NCBI GenBank assembly: GCA_022577435.1
Contig: JAKOON010000013.1
Location: forward strand, 5,367,001-5,431,000
Length of the DNA stretch: 64,000 nucleotides
Source: Embiotoca jacksoni
Lineage: Eukaryota > Chordata > Actinopteri > Embiotocidae
Reading direction: 5' to 3'
In this document: positions 57,921 through 64,000 of the stretch, piece after piece
Layout: every line of letters starts with the position of its first letter
How positions within the stretch are numbered: position 1 is the first letter of the stretch
Program-made: the position numbers and the translations under genes
The notes under the pieces: model-generated
What the model saw: only the letters and a program-made list of their open reading frames with translations
Told to the model about the DNA's origin: nothing
Database searches by the model: none

Positions 57921-58348
57921 CTGCATGTGGAAAAAGATAGTTGTTACAGTTGTTTCTCAAACTAAAAGAAACAGGATACTCCTATATGTTATTATTTGTC
58001 AATTTAAAAGCCAACATGAAGTCTTGGCTGAGCGTGAAGCCCTGATGAGAAAGCACAGGGGCATAAAAATGAAGTGAAATTTTTGGAGTGAGAAGGAATT
58101 CTGATGAGGCAGCAGTTGGAAGAGGTCTGTGACTGACCTGTGATTGTTCTTGGCCTTTCACCGTCTCCCCTCTGTCCTTTTTGCTCCCCAGCCTGTGATT
58201 GTTGGGGCTTTTAAATTTCTTGGCCCCTACTCCTTTGGCTTTGGCTCCTGGGGCCTTCTCCTGGCAGCCATCCTGCTTCCTGGGTTTGGTCAAAGGGAGG
58301 GGTTTGTCCTGCTCGCCTTTAATGTGCCTTTCATATGGGAGGAGGAGC
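55890..58348 (-). CDS. arid5b: AT-rich interactive domain protein 5B (ARID5B), last two exons
   Basis: Two minus-strand exons (58138-58348 and 55890-57920) join in phase 0. The first carries LLLPYERHIKGEQDKPLP and TKPRKQ, the final helix of the ARID DNA-binding domain. The second holds MSPLAKKKLLSQV, RPSVIQHAQS, SSPHLHSLYR, HPKACRVPPMTIS, RPSKRSL, LQYLKSQSAVSPLVPPLAFH and the C-terminal LSSVHPSTRL, all landmarks of human ARID5B in the same order. Known role: nuclear transcriptional coregulator that recruits the PHF2 demethylase; needed in adipogenesis, liver and lymphoid programmes. The upstream exons with most of the ARID domain lie beyond the window. ARID5B rather than ARID5A by C-terminal length and by rtkn2 adjacency. 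Confidence 0.94.
58138..58348 (-). CDS. arid5b: arid5b penultimate exon, end of ARID domain
   Basis: Acceptor CCTCAG, donor GTCAGT. After one split-codon base it reads LLLPYERHIKGEQDKPLP, then a Lys-rich linker (KKFKSPNNHRLGSKKDRG) that may act as a nuclear localisation signal. 211 bp. Confidence 0.93.
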
Positions 58349-61300
58349 CTGAGGAATAATGCAGGCAAAGGAGATATGACCATGTTATGTCATGTCACAT
58401 TTCTAAGACACAGTTACTGATTATTTATGCAAACAAAAATCTGTTCTCAGCTAAAAAAAAAAATTGTTGTTGAAATAACATACATTTGAGTAGAGGAATA
58501 ATTTGAAGCAAAGCACCTTGTTGTTGTTGTTTGTTTTTGCAGTGAAATACATTAACCCACATAAGTATTTTGTCTGGTAATACCAAAAACAGAATGAACA
58601 GCAGGTTTGCCGTAAGCATGCAGTGTATCAAATACCTTGCTTTAAAAGCCCCTTGTTTTAATACCTGGCAAGCATTAACAATCCTTTTGTAATTAAACTA
58701 GGTTAGGGGAAATCCAGGCTCAGATGGGTGCCAGAGCATGTGTGTGTGAGAATGTGAATAACCAGTTATCTCATGCTGAGACAGATCACATTTGGTATTA
58801 CTTTAACCTTGACAGCAAAGACTATGTGCGTGGGTGTGTAAAGTTAATGTGGTTGGGAATGAAATAGGAAAAAGATATCTGGAAGAACTGAAATCTAGCT
58901 GTTCACAGGAACCTAACAGCATATAATATTTAATTTAATATACCAATACAACTAATGACAGAAGCCCTTAACAATTCAGCTGGTAACAGTATTCTCCTGT
59001 TTTTAACACACGTAATTAAATGCAGTGTGGCTCCATATGCTCCGGCTTAATTAAATCCATACTAAGTGACGAGGAACCTTCTGCAGAATAAACATTAAAC
59101 GATTTTTGACTTCTGTTATTTCTCTTCAGAATACATCCCAAGTCAATTTTCCATATCTGATGTCATAACTAATGGGAACATTAAGATCTGGATAACATAA
59201 CAATACCCATGTGTAAAATAATGACATGAAGAAACCAGCGAAGGAAACTTTTAGATTTTATTGCTCTTTAAAGAAAATGGAAATTGGCACTAGACCAGAA
59301 ATAAGAGACGATCTGGAAGAGGAAACCAAGACAACTGTAAAAAAAAAAACTACAACACGACAAACTTCAATAAGTTCCTCTGAAAATCTCTTCAGCTCCA
59401 CAGTCAGGTTTTCTTCTTTTTTTTTTTACAATAACAATCCGTGAAAGCCAGACAGAAACATGACTTTCTCAGTCATGAGAAAAAATAAGGTCTTCTCGTG
59501 TAACGACAAGAGACGGTTGCACTATTCCTTTTAAGGGACATGGCGGTAAAACAAACAATGAATCAAGAGCTGTTTCGCCTCCTCTTCAAAAGGAAGAAAA
59601 AAGCCTCAGAGAGTTCAAGAGGCTCTGTGGGATTTTTTTGTTATTTTTCCTCTGAACAAAAGTGCTGGCAGGGAAAGCGGTGAAACTACATTTCATACAG
59701 CTGGTCTGGCACCAGGCCCCAGGCCAAGAAAGGAAATGTACTATTAAATGTGACTTATTGGAGAGACGGAGAGCAAAGAGGTTGTGAAAGAGAAGAGAGG
59801 AGGGAAAGGGAGCAAAAAGGAAAAAGAGGGAGTGGAAGAGCGGATAATGACATGTTAATGAAGAGCAAAAATGAATGTGCATAAAGGAATGAAGAATCCT
59901 CGAAAACATGCAGTCTTTTAAACTTTAAAATAGCAGCAGTGGCATTTATTAGGAATAGGAAAGTGCTTCTCAGGCCTTCTATAATTAGCCATTATTGCTA
60001 AGAAAAAGCAGGTATAATAAATGTTTCACTATTATTAAATTGTAATTTCGTCAGGCTTAAAATATGGATATTAAACATGTGCAAATGTTCAGCTTACTAT
60101 TACTGATGAAAGGGCTCGAAAAGTGGCATATACACTGTATATATAGCAGGGTGCACTGTTGACTATCAGCATGATCTGTGGGAAAGAGATGGCTGCCTTG
60201 GCCCGGGTCAACTTTATGGAATGTCAATAAGGGGTGGGAGGTGTGGGGGGAGGGGGTGTCGCTGGCCCAGATAATGTAAGAGCTGAGCCCGGGAAATTAC
60301 TGGAGCCTTAAATAGTTTCAAATGGAAAGTCTAAGTTGGCCAGGAAACTAAAAATCAGTCTCAGGAAGTTCCTCTCATTGTCGGAATGATGTGCTTTGTT
60401 ACACTTATATATATATACAGCGTGTTAACAAAAATTGTACCCTATTAAATGATTAATTCCTTCCATCTCAGTTTCTTTGCTAATCCAGCCATGAATGGCT
60501 GTTTAAGCTACCGGGCTTTCACTCCTTTTCATAATAGACTGGAGTAATTTCAATCAGTGTACATATAACTTAGTCATGATTGTGTAATATGATATAATAA
60601 GCACTCATAATACAATACCACTATACAGTAAGTAGCAATTTCCTCCAAGGCAGGGGAAGGGGCTGAGCTTGGCAGCCACTCCATTAGTTGAGAGAAAGCC
60701 AGGTGCAGTTATTAATTTTAGCCACTTGGGGGCGTGTGCTGCTCTGACTGATTCCAGGAAAGGATTTCATCAAGGCAGGAGAGGCTACATTTTTATGAGG
60801 TCAATAAATACTTAACTTCCTCTCATGCCAATTTATCACCTGGCTTTTGTTTAAGCAGCCGTTTTCCATGTTGATAACAAGCAACTAAAACATGCAGTCA
60901 AGAGATTAAACATTGAATAGTCAGAGATAGAAGCTGTCTCATGTAATTAAGCTAACAATATTTTGTCATATATTCTCTATAATGCATTGTAGCTGAGAGA
61001 TCCTGGAATTAGTAAGATCAATAACAGCGTAATTCATCACAGCACAACTGTCAACTAAGCAGGTCTGTGCCTTTGAAATAATGGATTACACACAAAGCAC
61101 CTCCCCCCCAAAAAAGACAACTTGGCAAAAACAAGGTGACTTTACCAGCAATGTGCTGCTCTCATCTGAGTTTTGTGTTACAGGAACAAGCAGTGTACTC
61201 AAATCCAAGAAATGCCTAAGTCACCAAATAAGTGGAAAAAGCCTGCAGGCTGTTCCATTTCAACAATTTCCCTCCCATCCGTGCTGAAATTAATTTTAGC

Positions 61301-64000
61301 TGGTGTTGTGTTAAGATCACAAGAGCTGCTTCATGCGTAAAAAAAAAAGAAAAAAAAAAAGGAAAAGAAACTATTTAAAGAGCTGGTGGACAAGCCCCCG
61401 GGGCTGTAGAAAGATTTGGAGGAAAGAAAATAACGTACTTTTACAAGTCTGCGAGGAAAAGAGAATAAAATAAAAAAAGATCAAATCAAATCTTTATGAA
61501 ATCTAAGTGCAATGATTAAACCTCATCACAGCGAGGACAAAACAATAACTGCTTTCAAGAGAGAGCGAGACAAGATGCCAGCAGAGGGATAAACAGACAT
61601 TGTAGCTGGTCCCTATGCTTTGGATTCATGCCTCAAAGCCCCTCTTTTGTCTCGAAGCCAAACCACTTGAGGTGACCCTCATTCATGCAGTTAAAACAGG
61701 AGGGCAGCACAGGAATGTATGAAAAACTTAAGTCCTTTGTCAAGTCTGAAAATACCAGATTTAAAATGACCTCTACTGTTCCCCCGGGGTTTGCTCTCAT
61801 TAGCTGCCGCTGCTGCAGCTTGCAGTAAATGTTCGCCATAGCAGGTGTGAGCCAAGAGTGCTAAGTGTTTGAAATAAATGTGTACTATTCTGCATAGAGG
61901 AACACTCAAGTCTTTCACTCACTCAAGTATTAATACCCTATAATATACAGAGTATGTTCCCTGTTGCTGCCCTAAAGTGGACTAAAATCTCAGCAAGAAT
62001 GTCATTAATTTAATTTGCTACACTGAACTAGTTATTAATCTCAGTAGACTTGAATAGATTCTCATACAGTCGATTGCCTGTCACACATCAGTGCAGTAAT
62101 TTGTGATTTCTCATTGCCACTCGGGGAAGGAAACCTCGGACCTTTTGATTAAATTCCACACGTAAAGAAATCGCCCGATATTGTGATTTGTTAGATTGCT
62201 GTACAAAAAAGAGTTTTTTTTTTTTTTTCACTGAATGCTCAATGAAGCATTTGTCTTGGGGAAACCATCTCTCTCAGAGGTTAAAATAGCTGCCTGCTAT
62301 TTTAGTGTAAAGAACATGCAGCCCTTTGGCTGCATTCCCACTGCAGCTGAAGTCCAGATTCTGTGGAAGAGTAATGGATATACAAAGAATCTGTCCGTGC
62401 TTTTGATACAGACAACATGTTGAGACATTGTTTATAGTGTTAAGGAACGCTGACAGACAATATACGGCAGTCTTCTCATATTGCTACTTCCCCCTCTCCC
62501 TCCTTTCTCTCCTACTCTATTTCTCAATATTGAATCATTTTTGCTTGTTTATTAAAAGCTGTCATCGTTGTAGTCCTTCTCTCTCCCCCGGCTCCTCTCA
62601 GGTATGGGAATAAAAAGCAGGCAGGACGTGAAGGTGATACTCCCACCACGCTCTTACTGCAATCTAATGATACCCTCTGCTTTAGAACAAGAGACCAGAA
62701 TAATTGAAATCCGTGTTTGGGCTGCAGCATTAGGAAAGGCAAGCTAAAGTGTAATGCGCCACATTTGATGTATCTGCAAAACACCAAGGACAATGCAGAG
62801 AGATGCTGACGAGTGCATGATACTGAGCATCGAGCAGAATACAATTGCAAAACAATCGCTATTCTATTAGAATTCTCAGTGTAAAGAGTGACTCAAGGTT
62901 TCCTAATAATGTATTTTTATATCTGGAGAGCAGCTTTAGTGACTGCAGAGGAACATCGATACCAGGAGGAATGAATAAAGGCTGAATCAATAAAACATCT
63001 AGTCGCCTAAAATTGGAACAGGCGTGCATCTCTCTTAAAAGAAACACATATCTGCATGATCTAAGCCAGAGAATATTTCACAGGCCTCAGACTCCATGTA
63101 CAGTACATCTGGCAAACATCTAATACTTTAAGATGAAATGATTTAATCCAAAACCCCTCATCTGTGCTCTCCGCTATTGCCCAAAACCTCAGAGTTTTTA
63201 AATAGCAAATTATTCTAAATTGCTTCTCTGTTGCCATGGATACCCCCCTCCAAACTCCCCCCTCCCACCCCAATACCAACCCCGTTGTGCAATTACATTA
63301 GAGTGCCAAGGCATGGTGAGGTATTAAAAAACTGTAACAGGCAAAAATGAACAGAGATAGTGGAATGTGATGTTTCAGTAACAAGAGATCACGTAGGAAA
63401 CCAGGAAGATTAAATATGTAGGAGCTGTTAAAAGGCGCTGACCTGTATAATGAAAGAAACAGCATGAAGTGCAAGGCAGGGAGTGGGAGAGAGGGAGAGA
63501 GAGAGGGGGGAGAACACAGAGAAAATGGCACAGCACAGAAGCAAAAGGCAGTCTATTTCAAGGTTATTGATGCCATCTTTTTCATGACCTCATTTTTAAT
63601 TCAGAGCGCTGGGCCCTGACAGCTAATCTCAGGAAACGGTTTAAATAAATATCATTAAAGCTTCCCCGTAGCTGCAGCGGCAGACCTTGGCTTGGACATT
63701 TCTACATTGATTTTTCCCTGCGCACTAATGAACGCCACTCTGTGACTAAACAACAGTAACTTTGAAAATGACAATTAGCTGAGGTTATCTCCTGTTCAAT
63801 TCCAGCGATGTTACTCCATTTCTACCAGTGATTACTGCCTGCTCCTGGACTGCATAAATATAGTGATTATGCCCCTGGCCCCATCTTTCACAATAACATC
63901 TCCTAGGAAACCATTTCACATGATTTTACCATTAGCGCTGTAAAGGGATAATGTGTATAATTTAAAATGAGAGCTGAATGCTTGTGGATATTCACAGTCT
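58349..64000 (-). other. arid5b: arid5b intron (partial)
   Basis: No exon for the rest of the ARID domain was found up to the window end, so the intron is at least 5.6 kb. The sequence has hardly any microsatellite beyond T/A runs (62214-62229) and looks complex and unique, as expected of an intron with conserved non-coding elements. Confidence 0.75.

Noticed and set aside
55865..57940. Several plus-strand open frames opposite the arid5b terminal exon
   Set aside because: The minus-strand frame carries the ARID5B landmarks. The plus-strand frames are short, overlap each other and look like nothing known.
58349..64000. Search for the remaining ARID-domain exons of arid5b
   Set aside because: No minus-strand frame here resembles the ARID core, so the exons must lie beyond the window.
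1..64000. CRISPR arrays, bacterial operons, integrated viruses or tRNA/rRNA genes
   Set aside because: No direct-repeat/spacer pattern, no reverse transcriptase, capsid or transposase frame, and no cloverleaf-like sequence was recognised by eye.

Overview
The window looks like vertebrate nuclear DNA, most likely from a ray-finned (probably percomorph) fish. It has multi-exon genes with GT-AG introns, dense (CA)n/(CT)n microsatellites, compact 80-1500 bp introns among longer ones, and proteins that align exon by exon with human orthologues I know. No bacterial, viral or plasmid feature was seen. The lineage call is an inference from repeat style and compactness. All gene identities come from reading translated exons against remembered family sequences, with no database search.

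Layout, left to right. (1) 231-669, plus strand: the last two coding exons of a HINT-family histidine-triad nucleotide hydrolase, whose 5' part lies outside the window. (2) 4536-31371, minus strand: a complete 20-exon coding sequence for CEP170, a centrosomal/microtubule FHA-domain protein. The exons join in phase to 1579 codons plus stop (human is about 1584). Its 3' UTR probably runs down to about 2132 and its non-coding first exon and CpG-rich promoter are near 41357-41700. (3) 43870-50726, plus strand: a complete 13-exon rtkn2 (rhotekin-2; HR1, anillin-homology and PH domains, 723 residues), with a probable 2.5 kb 3' UTR. (4) 55890-58348, minus strand: the last two exons of arid5b (end of the ARID domain plus the long C-terminal region). 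The rest of that gene lies beyond 64000, and 58349-64000 is intron.

The hint-type gene and cep170 converge, cep170 and rtkn2 are divergent around a 2.2 kb region that should hold both promoters, and rtkn2 and arid5b converge with 3' ends only a few hundred bases apart. The rtkn2-arid5b convergent pair matches the human 10q21 arrangement. The genes do not form one pathway: they cover nucleotide phosphoramidate hydrolysis, mother-centriole/microtubule organisation, Rho-effector signalling and ARID chromatin regulation.

The most notable observations are: an apparent AT-AC (U12-type) intron inside the CEP170 FHA domain, with donor, branch site and AC end all readable; an open frame through the cep170 first exon that joins in phase to the main start and would add about 69 residues carrying a His-Thr tract encoded by a microsatellite; a rtkn2 N-terminus that carries in tandem the two segments I recall as alternative first exons in rhotekin; and a ~650 bp near-palindromic repeat inside the rtkn2 3' UTR.
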